64,000 nucleotides of DNA from Qipengyuania aurantiaca (GCF_019711375.1 NZ_CP081295.1:434001-498000), one strand, 5' to 3'. Numbered from the stretch's first letter, positions 17,717 to 26,443 are shown. A program made the numbers and translations. The notes: generated from the letters alone by a model not told the origin.

Positions 17717-19027
17717 ATGAAGATCGCAATGGTGGGTTCGGGCTATGTCGGCCTGGTGTCCGGCGCGTGTTTCGCCGATTTCGGCCACGACGTGGTCTGC
17801 ATCGACAAGGACCAGTCGAAGATCGATCGTCTGCACGATGGCATCATGCCGATCTACGAACCGGGGCTTGCCGAGCTCGTCGGATCGAATGTTGCTGCCG
17901 GGCGCCTCACCTTCACCACCAGCCTTGCCGAGGGCATCAAGGGCGCCGACGCCATCTTCATCGCCGTGGGCACGCCGAGCCGCCGCGGCGACGGCCATGC
18001 CGACCTCTCCTTCGTCTACGCCGTGGCCGAGGAAATCGGTGCAAACCTTGCGAATGACGCGGTCGTCGTCACCAAGTCGACCGTTCCGGTCGGCACTGGC
18101 GACGAGGTCGAGCGCATCCTCAAGGACAGCGGGACGAGCCACAAGTTCTCGGTCGTGTCGAACCCCGAATTCCTGCGCGAGGGCGCGGCCATCGGCGACT
18201 TCAAACGCCCCGACCGCATCGTGATCGGCGCCGAGGACGATTTCGGCCGCGAGGTCATGAGCGCGGTCTACCGCCCGCTGTTCCTCAACGAATCCCCGAT
18301 CCTCTTCACTGGCCGCCGCACCAGCGAGCTAATCAAATACGCCGCCAACGCCTTCCTCGCGACGAAGATCACCTTCATCAACGAGATGGCGGACCTGTGC
18401 GAAAAGGTCGGCGCAAACGTGCAGGATGTCAGCCGCGGTATCGGCATGGACAACCGCATCGGATCGAAGTTCCTCCACGCCGGGCCCGGCTATGGCGGAT
18501 CGTGCTTTCCCAAGGACACGCTGGCGCTGCTCAAGACGGCCGAGGATTACGACAGCCCGACGCGGATCGTCGAGGCGGTGGTCAAGGTCAACGACAGCCG
18601 CAAGCGCGCCATGGGCCGCAAGGTCCTCGACGCGCTGGGCGGCGCGGACAAGGCGCGCGGCAAGAAGGTCGCGCTGCTCGGCCTGACCTTCAAGCCCAAC
18701 ACCGACGACATGCGCGACAGCCCCGCCATTGCCGTGTCGCAGACGCTGACCGATGCCGGCGTCGAAGTCGCGGCCTACGATCCCGAAGGCATGGAACTGG
18801 CCAAGCCGCTGATGCCCGAGGTCACCATGGTGGACGATCCCTACACCGCCATCGAAGGGGCTGACGCGATCGCCATCGTGACCGAATGGGACGCCTTCCG
18901 CGCGCTCGACCTCACTCGCGTGAAGGACCTCGCCAAGGCACCGGTCCTTGTCGACCTGCGCAACATCTACCGTCCGGAAGACCTCCGCGCGGCCGGCTTC
19001 GAATATACGAGCATCGGCAGGGGCTGA
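17717..19027 (+). CDS. ugd: UDP-glucose 6-dehydrogenase
   Basis: A 436-residue NAD-dependent enzyme that oxidises UDP-glucose twice to UDP-glucuronate, a precursor for exopolysaccharides and lipid decorations. It has the N-terminal dinucleotide-binding motif GSGYVG (7-12) and the signature GPGYGGSCFPKD with catalytic Cys263. Lys207 in the central helix and a C-terminal UDP-binding domain (FKPNTDDMRDSPA) are also present. Full length for the UDP-glucose/GDP-mannose dehydrogenase family; UDP-glucose is the more likely substrate. ATG at 17717 abuts the upstream stop. Confidence 0.95.
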   Translation: MKIAMVGSGYVGLVSGACFADFGHDVVCIDKDQSKIDRLHDGIMPIYEPGLAELVGSNVAAGRLTFTTSLAEGIKGADAIFIAVGTPSRRGDGHADLSFVYAVAEEIGANLANDAVVVTKSTVPVGTGDEVERILKDSGTSHKFSVVSNPEFLREGAAIGDFKRPDRIVIGAEDDFGREVMSAVYRPLFLNESPILFTGRRTSELIKYAANAFLATKITFINEMADLCEKVGANVQDVSRGIGMDNRIGSKFLHAGPGYGGSCFPKDTLALLKTAEDYDSPTRIVEAVVKVNDSRKRAMGRKVLDALGGADKARGKKVALLGLTFKPNTDDMRDSPAIAVSQTLTDAGVEVAAYDPEGMELAKPLMPEVTMVDDPYTAIEGADAIAIVTEWDAFRALDLTRVKDLAKAPVLVDLRNIYRPEDLRAAGFEYTSIGRG

Positions 19028-19077
19028 TTCCGTTTTGGGGCGTTGTCCGCTTCGAAACGAAAGGAAAGGTCACAGGG

Positions 19078-19533
19078 ATGAGCATCGACGATTCCGAAGG
19101 GCTCGATAACCCGGTCGCAAAATGGACCGTCATCGCCACCATGACTGCCTTGGTCCTGGTTCTGGCCATTTCCGCTTGGCTGGCGTTTTCAGTCTCGCTC
19201 GACATGTTCGCCCGCGTCGAGGACGACGGACAAATTCACATCCGTGGCAGCGAGACGCAGTTCGTCGGTTTCGCCAAGGGTACCTACTCCGGCCACGAGG
19301 TGCTGATCGAAGGCCTCCCCGGCACCGAGCAGATCCAGGAATTTCCGTTGGTCTGGCGCGCGCTCTGCGTCGTGCGCGATGATCCTCGCACCGACTGGAG
19401 CGAGGCCAATCCCATGCTCAAGGTGCATTTGCATTCCGAGGAAATGGACGAAACCTGCCGGCCGTTCGAGGGGCTGGAAATCGAGGGCTCTCCTCGCGTT
19501 CCCCAGCACGGGGCAGTTCAGCCGAACCAGTGA
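19078..19533 (+). CDS. Membrane-anchored protein of unknown function
   Basis: A 151-residue protein with a 20-residue acidic N-terminus, one transmembrane helix (about 17-42, VIATMTALVLVLAISAWLAF), and a soluble domain of about 105 residues that should be periplasmic. The domain has two cysteines (LCVVRD and ETCRPF). No family recognised. ATG at 19078 follows an AGGAAAGG-type purine run. It lies 50 bases after ugd and may be co-transcribed; its 3' end overlaps the convergent TspO-like gene by 16 bases. Confidence 0.65.
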   Translation: MSIDDSEGLDNPVAKWTVIATMTALVLVLAISAWLAFSVSLDMFARVEDDGQIHIRGSETQFVGFAKGTYSGHEVLIEGLPGTEQIQEFPLVWRALCVVRDDPRTDWSEANPMLKVHLHSEEMDETCRPFEGLEIEGSPRVPQHGAVQPNQ

Positions 19534-20300
19534 TGGCGGTTGGCCTTGCTTTTGAGGCACACCACCACGGCACCCAGCACCAGCACTCCGGCGACCAGCG
19601 TGGCGAGAGCAATCGCGCCGCTTTCCTGCCCGCCGCGCTTGTAGATTGCGAAAAGGGCCCAGGCGAAGACCAGCGCGTACCACGGATTGCCGCGACTACG
19701 GGCAACGGCCACGGCTGCGATGACGCCGCCGACGGCGACGATGATCGCGGTGATCATGGGGAATTGTCCTGCTCCGCCCACCCCGTGATAAACAAGACTT
19801 GCGCTGATGTTGACGATGCTCGCTGCGGTGAGCCAGGCGGCGAGCGCGCTGAAAGTGATTGCGACGATGGTGCGCTCGGCAAGGGTGAAGGGCCTCTCGA
19901 ACGCCACCAGTCGGCGCAGGATGACCAGCAGCGCGGCGAGCGAAGTCACGATGATCAGCGCAGAAATCACCGTCAGATTTGCGAACTGCGTATAGACTGC
20001 CCACACGCCCTGCATCGACAGCGCCAGCACCGATGGCCAGCCGATCTGCGCCAGCAGGGTATTTTCGCGCTGCCCGGGAAGCGCCTGCCATACAGCGTAG
20101 AGCGCGCTGCCGAAGAACAGCGGCCCCCAGATCGCAAAGGCCCAGCCCGCGGGCGTGATCAGCGTGCGCACGCTGTCCGAGCGGTCGCCAATCGGGTCTC
20201 CGAAACCCAGTTGCGGCAGGAAAGTCGCGCCAATCTGGACGATGACGGCAAGGATAATGGCGAGGCGCTGGAAAGCGGAGCGAGGGATCGGAGCGGTCAT
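19518..20300 (-). CDS. TspO/MBR-related membrane protein
   Basis: A 260-residue polytopic membrane protein with seven or eight hydrophobic segments. The segment TPAGWAFAIWGPLFFG is typical of the larger TspO/MBR-related ('tryptophan-rich sensory') proteins. It is longer than classical TspO (about 160 residues), and ligand-binding residues cannot be assigned. I chose the ATG at 20300 (MTAPIPRS), where the first membrane segment follows directly; sequence upstream is not convincing coding. Function unknown; TspO relatives bind porphyrins or act in stress responses. Confidence 0.72.
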   Translation of the reverse strand: MTAPIPRSAFQRLAIILAVIVQIGATFLPQLGFGDPIGDRSDSVRTLITPAGWAFAIWGPLFFGSALYAVWQALPGQRENTLLAQIGWPSVLALSMQGVWAVYTQFANLTVISALIIVTSLAALLVILRRLVAFERPFTLAERTIVAITFSALAAWLTAASIVNISASLVYHGVGGAGQFPMITAIIVAVGGVIAAVAVARSRGNPWYALVFAWALFAIYKRGGQESGAIALATLVAGVLVLGAVVVCLKSKANRHHWFG

Positions 20301-20468
20301 GTCTGCCTCAACCGGTTGAAGCGCAAGCCGTTCCTTTGCGTCTACGGCTAGCCGTGTCGCCCGCATCAGCGAGCGGTTTCACTATCCCATCTGGGACATT
20401 CACCGCCGTTGGCCTGTGATTAGCCTTGTGGTTGAAGTTTCGACTATCACCACAAGGACACCAGCACG

Positions 20469-21350
20469 ATGAAAACCACCGCACTCCGCACGCTTGGATT
20501 GGCACTGGCCGTATCGGTCGTCGCCAGCCCCGCACAGGCCGGCCCGTTCGACAAGCTGCGCAAGAAAGCGCAGGAAATCGAGAAAGCCGCAGACGATGCC
20601 AAGACCGCCGCAGAGGCTGCCGAAACCGTGGTCGATGCAGCAAAGCGGGGCGCACGTCCCGGCGCGACGACATCGCTGGGCTCGCCCCTGTCGGGTGTTC
20701 GGGCCGTTGACGGCTCGGTCCCGGGCGGTCGCAACAATCCCAAGACCGCAGGGTCGGGCAATTACGCGGGCCGGGCCCCGGCCGCACCGGCGAAATACGC
20801 CTCGCTGACGAAATGCGCCAACCTCAATATCGGCAACGCCTTCGTTGCGCAGACCGGCGACTACACGTTCCAGCAGGGACTGAGCACCGAAACCCGCGGC
20901 GGCCTCATCGATCGCGAACCCGTGTCGCTCGACGGCTGCACGGCTCCCGGAATGGGCGTGGGCGATGTGCTCTATGTCGAAGTCGACGCGGCGAAATACG
21001 ACAAGCACCGGTACGCGCTGCAATGCGTCGCGTTCGACGGGAGCCAGCAGCTCGACAACGTGAATGCCCCGCGCGAAAACAATTACACCGGCAAGGATGT
21101 CATGCTCCACACCGGCAACAGCCTGGGTTACGAGCCCACCGCATCGGGCAGCAATTCGGACCGTTCGGGCGCCTATGATGCCTATCTTGCCAAGCGCGGA
21201 CGGGCGATGATCACGTTCAACATGCCCGGGCTTCACACCGACAAGAGCGGCACCGATTTCTATTGCCAGCACTACGACAAGGCGACCGGCAAGAGCGCGC
21301 TTGCGTTCACCTACCGCCGTGGCCCGGTCGATCGGCAGGGCCGCCGCTGA
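20469..21350 (+). CDS. Secreted protein of unknown function
   Basis: A 293-residue protein with a clear signal peptide (cut after SPAQA, residue 24) and a charged helical stretch at about 28-60 (KKAQEIEKAADDAKTAAEAAE). A Gly/Pro/Ser-rich linker leads to a globular C-terminal domain of about 185 residues with cysteines at KCANL, GCTAPG, QCVAF and YCQHY, which could form two disulphides in the periplasm. No family recognised. It sits between the TspO-like gene (divergent) and the RNase P RNA (convergent). Confidence 0.68.
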   Translation: MKTTALRTLGLALAVSVVASPAQAGPFDKLRKKAQEIEKAADDAKTAAEAAETVVDAAKRGARPGATTSLGSPLSGVRAVDGSVPGGRNNPKTAGSGNYAGRAPAAPAKYASLTKCANLNIGNAFVAQTGDYTFQQGLSTETRGGLIDREPVSLDGCTAPGMGVGDVLYVEVDAAKYDKHRYALQCVAFDGSQQLDNVNAPRENNYTGKDVMLHTGNSLGYEPTASGSNSDRSGAYDAYLAKRGRAMITFNMPGLHTDKSGTDFYCQHYDKATGKSALAFTYRRGPVDRQGRR

Positions 21351-21384
21351 GCCGACTGCCGGGAAGAAGCCCGGAACGGAATGC

Positions 21385-21449
21385 GAAGCTGCTCGACCTG
21401 ACCGGTCAACGTCCCGACCGGAGTCCCGGATCTTTCCCTGAGCAGCTTC
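21385..21449. repeat. Inverted repeat between convergent gene and RNase P RNA
   Basis: GAAGCTGCTC (21385-21394) and GAGCAGCTTC (21440-21449) are perfect 10-base inverted arms 45 bases apart. Inside lie further short complementary GACCGG segments. It sits where transcription from the left gene and from RNase P RNA converge and may help to stop both, but there is no adjacent T-run. Confidence 0.35.
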
Positions 21450-21510
21450 ACGGATGTGGCGGCACGCAGCACGGCGCTGTGTGTCGCCACTTTTTTGCGA
21501 AGGAAAAGTG

Positions 21511-21903
<393 letters not shown>

Positions 21904-21948
21904 CGCGTGGGCAGATAGAGGATCTGAGGCAGACGGCCAAGTCCAATG

Positions 21949-23274
21949 TCACTTGGCAGCAGGCAGGCGTTCCAGCTTCTCGCCAGCGCTACTGTCGCGG
22001 CGCCCCATGGATATACCGTCGGGCGTGGACACAAACACGCGGTCGAACGCGCGCCAATGGAGGCCCGAAGCAACCGGGGTCAGGTGGAACGACCAGTAGT
22101 CTGGCTTTCCGATCATGCGCAGGCGGAAATGGCCATATTCCTCGCGCTCGATAGCAATATCACCGAAACTTTCGCTGGCGTATTGCCCTTCGAGCTTGCT
22201 GTGCGCCTCTCCGGCTTCGACCACCTCCGGACGCGGCGCGCGTGAGACGAGCGGCTTCTCTCCCATGAGAGCAAGAAGATCGCGCTTCATGGTCAGCGCC
22301 GGAGCTGAAAACAGGTTTCCGACGAACACTACGGAATTCCGCCCGCTGTTCCAGGAGATGGCATTGGCAAAATACCCTGGCAGGCTGCCTTGCACCGAAA
22401 CATACTCGCCAAAGGTTTCTTCGCCTCGATCGACCGACCCGAGCGGGTCTTCCGCTTCGAAGAACTCTGGATAGGAGCCCGAAGCAAGCCCTTCGGCCCA
22501 GATGGCAAGATCCTCCGCCGTCGCCACCAGGCCAGATGCGCCCATCTCCAGGGGGGCGGACGGCGCGGGCACGATGCCGGAAGGTTCGGGACCTGCGGTA
22601 TAGCCCTTCGCTCCATGCGCATAATCGGACGCCTCGCCCTCGCCGATCTTGCTGGCTTTCATCCCTTGCGGAACCAGCACCTGGTTCTCGACGAAATTGG
22701 CGAAGCTCTGTCCGCTGACATTCTCGACGACCTCCGCTAGAAGCGCATATCCTATGTTTGAATAGCGCTCGGCGCCCACCGGGGCCAAGCGATCGCGATT
22801 TTCGGCAACCCAGCGCGCGACAGACCCGCCCGCAAAGCTATCGGGCAGATCGCGCGGCAGGCCGGACGTGTGATCGAGGACTTGGGCGACGGAAGCCGTG
22901 GTGGCTCCTTCAAGATCCGGCAGATATTCGGCAATCGGCCTTGGAAGATCGATCTGCCCCGAGCGGACCAAATGAACCACTGCCGCAGCAGTCAGGCCCT
23001 TGGTTATCGAGGCAGCGCTATACCGTGTTGGTGACCCGTGGGGTGTCCGGGTCCCAAAGTCGGCAAAGCCATAGCTTTTGGTGAAAACCGTCCGGCCTTC
23101 CTCCCGGACCAGCAATCGGCCCGAAAGGTCGTTGGTTCGCGCAGCGGCGGAAAAAAGCGCGTCTGCTCGTTGCTCCAAACGATGCGAAACCGGAGGGTGA
23201 GTCATCTCAACCGGTGGAGGGGTGTGGGTACAGCCAGCAACGCCGACGAGCGAAAGGAGGATTACGAAACGCAT
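21949..23274 (-). CDS. Serine hydrolase, class C beta-lactamase family, lipoprotein
   Basis: A 441-residue protein with a short lipoprotein signal (VGVAGC, Cys at 15), so it is probably anchored in the envelope. The catalytic SxxK motif is SITKG (about residue 90), YSN supplies the Tyr-x-Asn motif, and DHTSGLPRDL is the family's conserved loop. Relatives are D-aminopeptidases, esterases or penicillin-binding-like enzymes; a true AmpC role is not implied. A C-terminal domain of about 90 residues follows the catalytic part. The ATG at 23274 lies inside a perfect 13-base inverted repeat and has no Shine-Dalgarno sequence upstream. Confidence 0.88.
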   Translation of the reverse strand: MRFVILLSLVGVAGCTHTPPPVEMTHPPVSHRLEQRADALFSAAARTNDLSGRLLVREEGRTVFTKSYGFADFGTRTPHGSPTRYSAASITKGLTAAAVVHLVRSGQIDLPRPIAEYLPDLEGATTASVAQVLDHTSGLPRDLPDSFAGGSVARWVAENRDRLAPVGAERYSNIGYALLAEVVENVSGQSFANFVENQVLVPQGMKASKIGEGEASDYAHGAKGYTAGPEPSGIVPAPSAPLEMGASGLVATAEDLAIWAEGLASGSYPEFFEAEDPLGSVDRGEETFGEYVSVQGSLPGYFANAISWNSGRNSVVFVGNLFSAPALTMKRDLLALMGEKPLVSRAPRPEVVEAGEAHSKLEGQYASESFGDIAIEREEYGHFRLRMIGKPDYWSFHLTPVASGLHWRAFDRVFVSTPDGISMGRRDSSAGEKLERLPAAK

Positions 23275-23304
23275 GACGTGTATTAATCAGCTAATACACG
23301 TCAT
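23273..23304. repeat. Perfect 13-base inverted repeat over a start codon
   Basis: ATGACGTGTATTA (23273-23285) and TAATACACGTCAT (23292-23304) are perfect complements around a 6-base loop. The element covers the start codon of the serine hydrolase gene and ends 8 bases before the stop of the upstream amidase gene. It could be an operator for a dimeric repressor or an RNA hairpin hiding the start codon. It is AT-rich with no T-run, so it is unlikely to be a terminator. Confidence 0.75.
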
Positions 23305-23311
23305 GGCAAGT

Positions 23312-24061
23312 CTATCTTGCGCGTCCCCGGTCTCGGTCGAGCAGAAGCTGGAACAGGATCGCGCGGACCTGCCCGTCGATCACGCCATCGATCTTTTCCG
23401 GGCGCCAGCGGCGCTGGAAGGCCTCGACCGCCTTGTGGCCATCCGAAATGTCATAGCCGAAGCGTTCGAGGGCGAGGTAGAAGCTCGCATCGTTATCGAA
23501 GGGATCGCCGCGTTCGAGCTTGTTCGGGCGCGGCAGGCAGAGACCGTATTCGGCGAGGCGATCCCACGGAAACAGCTCGCCCGGATCGATCTTGCGTGCA
23601 GGCGCGACGTCCGAATGGCCGACCACATTGGCGCGCGGGATGTCGTATTGCTTGACCATGCGCGCTACCAGCGGGACCAACGCTTCGAACTGCGCATCGG
23701 GGAACGGCTCGTAGCCGTATTTATGGCCCGGATGGTCAAGCTCGATGCCGATGCTGGCCGAATTCACATCCTTGATGCCGCGCCAGTAGGATACGCCCGC
23801 GTGCCAGGCGCGCTTTTCCTCGGGCACCAGCCTCACGACCTCGCCCGCCTTGCCGATGAGGTAGTTGGCCGAGACCTTGGCTTCGGGATCGCACAGCCGC
23901 TCGATGGCGAAGCCCTTGTCCTTCATCTCGGTGTAGTGAATCACCACCATGGTGATCGGCAGCTTGCGCTCGTCATGGTTGGGCGAGAGGATCTTGCGGT
24001 CGACCAGTTCGTCTTCCGCCTCGGGAAGCCCCGCACCCAGTTCGCCGAAATCCGAACTCAT
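23312..24061 (-). CDS. N-acetylmuramoyl-L-alanine amidase (AmiD/AmpD-like) with C-terminal peptidoglycan-binding module
   Basis: A 249-residue zinc amidase of the Amidase_2 family that cuts between N-acetylmuramic acid and the stem peptide. Ligands and active-site residues can be placed: His42 (VVIHYT), His149 (VVGHSD) and Asp159 with Lys157 (ARKIDPG). The segment from about 200 to 240 looks like a peptidoglycan-binding helical module. No signal peptide is visible, so it may act in cytoplasmic muropeptide recycling like AmpD. Its ATG overlaps the chpT stop by four bases (ATGA). Confidence 0.88.
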   Translation of the reverse strand: MSSDFGELGAGLPEAEDELVDRKILSPNHDERKLPITMVVIHYTEMKDKGFAIERLCDPEAKVSANYLIGKAGEVVRLVPEEKRAWHAGVSYWRGIKDVNSASIGIELDHPGHKYGYEPFPDAQFEALVPLVARMVKQYDIPRANVVGHSDVAPARKIDPGELFPWDRLAEYGLCLPRPNKLERGDPFDNDASFYLALERFGYDISDGHKAVEAFQRRWRPEKIDGVIDGQVRAILFQLLLDRDRGRAR

Positions 24062-24717
24062 CCGATCAGTCCTTCCGCTTCGGGCAGGACCGCGCCCAGG
24101 ACCAGCGTCTCCTCTGTGCGCGCATATTGGAGCCCGCCGCCTGACCCTTCGGCCAAGAGGTGGATCATATGCGCGGCCGCGGTGCGGCTGGAGAGTTCGG
24201 AATGCGGCAGGCTGCCGTCGATGGCCTTGCCGATATTGTCGTCGAAAGCGACCTTAGTGCCGGTCGCGCGGACCACGATCTCGCAATTGCCGTCGCGAAC
24301 TTCCGCGCCGATATCGAGCGTGCCGCCGCGCACCAGCGCGTCGATGGCGATCTGCGCGAAGTTCAGCAGCACCTTGACCGCAGGCTTGGCGAGATTGGCG
24401 GCTTCGATCGCCCAGTGAATCTCGACCTTGTCCTTGTCCGCCACCAGCGCATTAATCAGCGCCTTGGGCTCCTGCACATCCACCCGGTCACCGAAACCCC
24501 CGGCCGCGCCGAAAGCGAGGCGGAAGAACTTGAGCTTGTTGGTGGAAGTGGTCGCGCTCTGTTCGAGCAGGGCGATCACGCTCTTGCGCATCTCGGGATC
24601 GTCTTCCATCGCGAGCAGCTCGAGCCCGTTGTTGAGCGCGCCCACCGGGCTCAGCATGTCGTGGCACAGGCGCGAGCACAGCATTGCCGCAAGGTCGATC
24701 GATTGACTGTCGTCCAT
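24058..24717 (-). CDS. chpT: Histidine phosphotransferase ChpT
   Basis: A 219-residue protein of the ChpT family, the alphaproteobacterial phosphotransferase that passes phosphate from the hybrid kinase CckA to CtrA and CpdR in cell-cycle control. The N-terminal helix carries the phosphorylated histidine (CSRLCHDMLSPVGALNNGLELL segment, His19). The C-terminal half resembles a degenerate histidine-kinase ATPase domain, ending GGLQYARTEETLVLGAVLP. ATG at 24717 (MDDSQS) fits the family start. It overlaps the amidase gene and lies 34 bases after the JAMM peptidase gene. Confidence 0.92.
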   Translation of the reverse strand: MDDSQSIDLAAMLCSRLCHDMLSPVGALNNGLELLAMEDDPEMRKSVIALLEQSATTSTNKLKFFRLAFGAAGGFGDRVDVQEPKALINALVADKDKVEIHWAIEAANLAKPAVKVLLNFAQIAIDALVRGGTLDIGAEVRDGNCEIVVRATGTKVAFDDNIGKAIDGSLPHSELSSRTAAAHMIHLLAEGSGGGLQYARTEETLVLGAVLPEAEGLIG

Positions 24718-24751
24718 GTATTTCCTGTCGAAACTCGAAATTTGCCGCCTT

Positions 24752-25141
24752 CTAGCGGGGGGAGACCTCATAGGGAAGCGGCGTGAATCCCGCATCCCCT
24801 TCGCGCCAGAATGTGACTCGTCCTGCCGCGATTATCGCCCAGACAAGCCCTTGTCCCGTCGCCATCGCCTCATCCGTGACGGAAGGACGGGCGAGACCAT
24901 TGGGGTGCGAGTGGTAGTAGCCGAGCACCTGCGGCCCGCCCGAACGCGCGGCGCGGTGGGCATCGACCAGCGCCTGTGCGTCGATCTCGAAGTGGGTTTC
25001 CGGCCGGGCATGGACATTGGCGGCCGGTGTGGCGGAGGTAATCACCCCGCCCTCGCCCAGCAGGATACCGCAGCACTCACGCGGATGCGCCTCGGCCGCA
25101 GCGGCAAGCAACGCATCGAGAATTGTTTGGGAAGCTATCAA
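24752..25141 (-). CDS. JAMM/M67 family metallopeptidase (Mov34/MPN/PAD-1)
   Basis: A 129-residue zinc peptidase fold with the complete JAMM motif: Glu22, then His77-x-His79 and Asp90 (HSHPNGLARPSVTD). Bacterial members of this size cleave small-protein tags such as sulfur-carrier ThiS/MoaD-like partners, or are of unknown role. The start appears to be a TTG at 25141, because no ATG or GTG occurs before the catalytic Glu. This start sits one base from a dispersed 27-base repeat that has replaced the expected upstream region. First gene of the JAMM-chpT-amidase operon. Confidence 0.87.
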   Translation of the reverse strand: MIASQTILDALLAAAAEAHPRECCGILLGEGGVITSATPAANVHARPETHFEIDAQALVDAHRAARSGGPQVLGYYHSHPNGLARPSVTDEAMATGQGLVWAIIAAGRVTFWREGDAGFTPLPYEVSPR

Positions 25142-25142
25142 T

Positions 25143-25169
25143 CCGTTCGCCCTGAGCTTGTCGAAGGGC
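25143..25169 (+). repeat. Dispersed 27-base repeat, copy A1
   Basis: CCGTTCGCCCTGAGCTTGTC plus GAAGGGC. It is the left member of an inverted pair whose right member is at 25473-25499. The 'TGTCGAAG' core is shared by four copies in this window. I recognise it as the dispersed element frequent in sphingomonad genomes. Confidence 0.85.
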
Positions 25170-25192
25170 CGTCCTTCACTTAGGCGCGACCG

Positions 25193-26443
25193 ATGCCGTT
25201 CTGGGCCTACATGCTACATTGTCGCGGCGGTGCCTACTACACCGGGCATACCGACGACCTGGAAACGCGTGTCGCGCAACACGTGCGCGGGTCCGTGACT
25301 GGATTCACTTCCGACAAATTGCCGGTCGAGCTTGTTTGGTCGCAAGAGTTTGCCGACCGTGAGGAAGCACTGGCCGCCGAAAGGCAGATCAAAGGGTGGT
25401 CGCGCGCGAAGAAGATGGCACTGATCCGCGGAGATTGGGGCGCGATATCAGCGTTGGGCAGAAAGAAGGACGGTGCTTCGACAAGCTCAGCACGAACGGA
25501 AATTTTGAGCGGCGTGATTGGAAGCCCTGGCCGCCTCGACAAGGCGCTGGCCGACGCAACCGGTTTGTCGCGCGAGCGGGTGAAGGGGCTGATCGCGGAC
25601 GGCGCAGTAGAGATCGGTGGCAAGACGGCAAGGTCGGCCTCGGCAAAGATCGCGGCAGGCGACGACTATTCCCTCGCTCTTCCCCCGCCCGAGCCGCTGG
25701 AGACGGTGGCGCAGGACATCCCGCTGGACGTTGTGTTCGAAGATGCGCACCTGCTGGTGGTGAACAAGCCTGCCGGAATGGTCGTCCATCCGGCGGCGGG
25801 CAATCCCGACGGCACGCTGGTGAACGCGCTCCTGCACCACTGCGCGGGCCAGCTTTCGGGGATCAACGGCGTGGCGCGGCCAGGCATCGTGCACCGGATC
25901 GACAAGGACACCTCCGGCTTGCTGGTCGTCGCCAAAAGCGATGCCGCGCATGAGGGGCTGGCTAAGCAGTTCGCCGACCATTCGATCACGCGCCGCTATC
26001 TCGCCGTGTGCGCGGGCCATCCCAATCCGCCCAGCGGCACCGTTTCGGGCCGGATCGGGCGGTCGGACCGGGACCGCAAGAAGATGGCCGTGCTTCCCGA
26101 CGACAGCATCCGCGGCAAGCACGCCGTCACGCATTACGAGACGGTCCGGCGGCTGAACCACGCCGCGCTGATCGAATGCCGCCTCGAAACCGGGCGCACG
26201 CACCAGGTCCGCGTTCACTGCGCGTCAATCGGTCATGCGCTATTAGGGGACCCTGTCTATGGACGCACTCCCAAGCCGCTCCGCGCGACGCTCGAGAGCC
26301 TCGATTTCCAGCGCCAGGCGCTGCACGCGGCCCGACTCGGATTCATTCATCCTATCAGCGGCGAAAGCTTGGATTTCTGCGCCGAATTGCCCCCCGATAT
26401 GAGCGAACTCATGCGGGAACTCATCGACGAAACCGCTCGTTGA
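25193..26443 (+). CDS. rluD: Fusion of a GIY-YIG nuclease domain to an RluD-type 23S rRNA pseudouridine synthase
   Basis: One 416-residue open frame. Residues 3-90 form a small GIY-YIG nuclease domain of the YhbQ/UPF0213 type (AYMLHC, YYTG, R26, E52). Residues 94-103 (GASTSSARTE) are encoded by dispersed repeat copy A2. Residues 111-416 are a full RluA/RluD-family synthase: an S4 domain (GRLDKALADATGLSRERV), then the catalytic loop HRIDKDTSG with Asp237 and the RTHQVRVH motif. RluD-like enzymes isomerise uridines in 23S rRNA. No ATG lies between the two parts; TTG at 25505 or GTG at 25514 could start a separate RluD. So it is either a true fusion or two overlapping products. Confidence 0.85.
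   Translation: MPFWAYMLHCRGGAYYTGHTDDLETRVAQHVRGSVTGFTSDKLPVELVWSQEFADREEALAAERQIKGWSRAKKMALIRGDWGAISALGRKKDGASTSSARTEILSGVIGSPGRLDKALADATGLSRERVKGLIADGAVEIGGKTARSASAKIAAGDDYSLALPPPEPLETVAQDIPLDVVFEDAHLLVVNKPAGMVVHPAAGNPDGTLVNALLHHCAGQLSGINGVARPGIVHRIDKDTSGLLVVAKSDAAHEGLAKQFADHSITRRYLAVCAGHPNPPSGTVSGRIGRSDRDRKKMAVLPDDSIRGKHAVTHYETVRRLNHAALIECRLETGRTHQVRVHCASIGHALLGDPVYGRTPKPLRATLESLDFQRQALHAARLGFIHPISGESLDFCAELPPDMSELMRELIDETAR
25473..25499 (-). repeat. Dispersed 27-base repeat, copy A2, inside the fused gene
   Basis: GTGCTTCGACAAGCTCAGCA plus CGAACGG, the inverted counterpart of the copy at 25143-25169. It is read through in frame as part of the GIY-YIG/RluD coding sequence. Confidence 0.85.
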
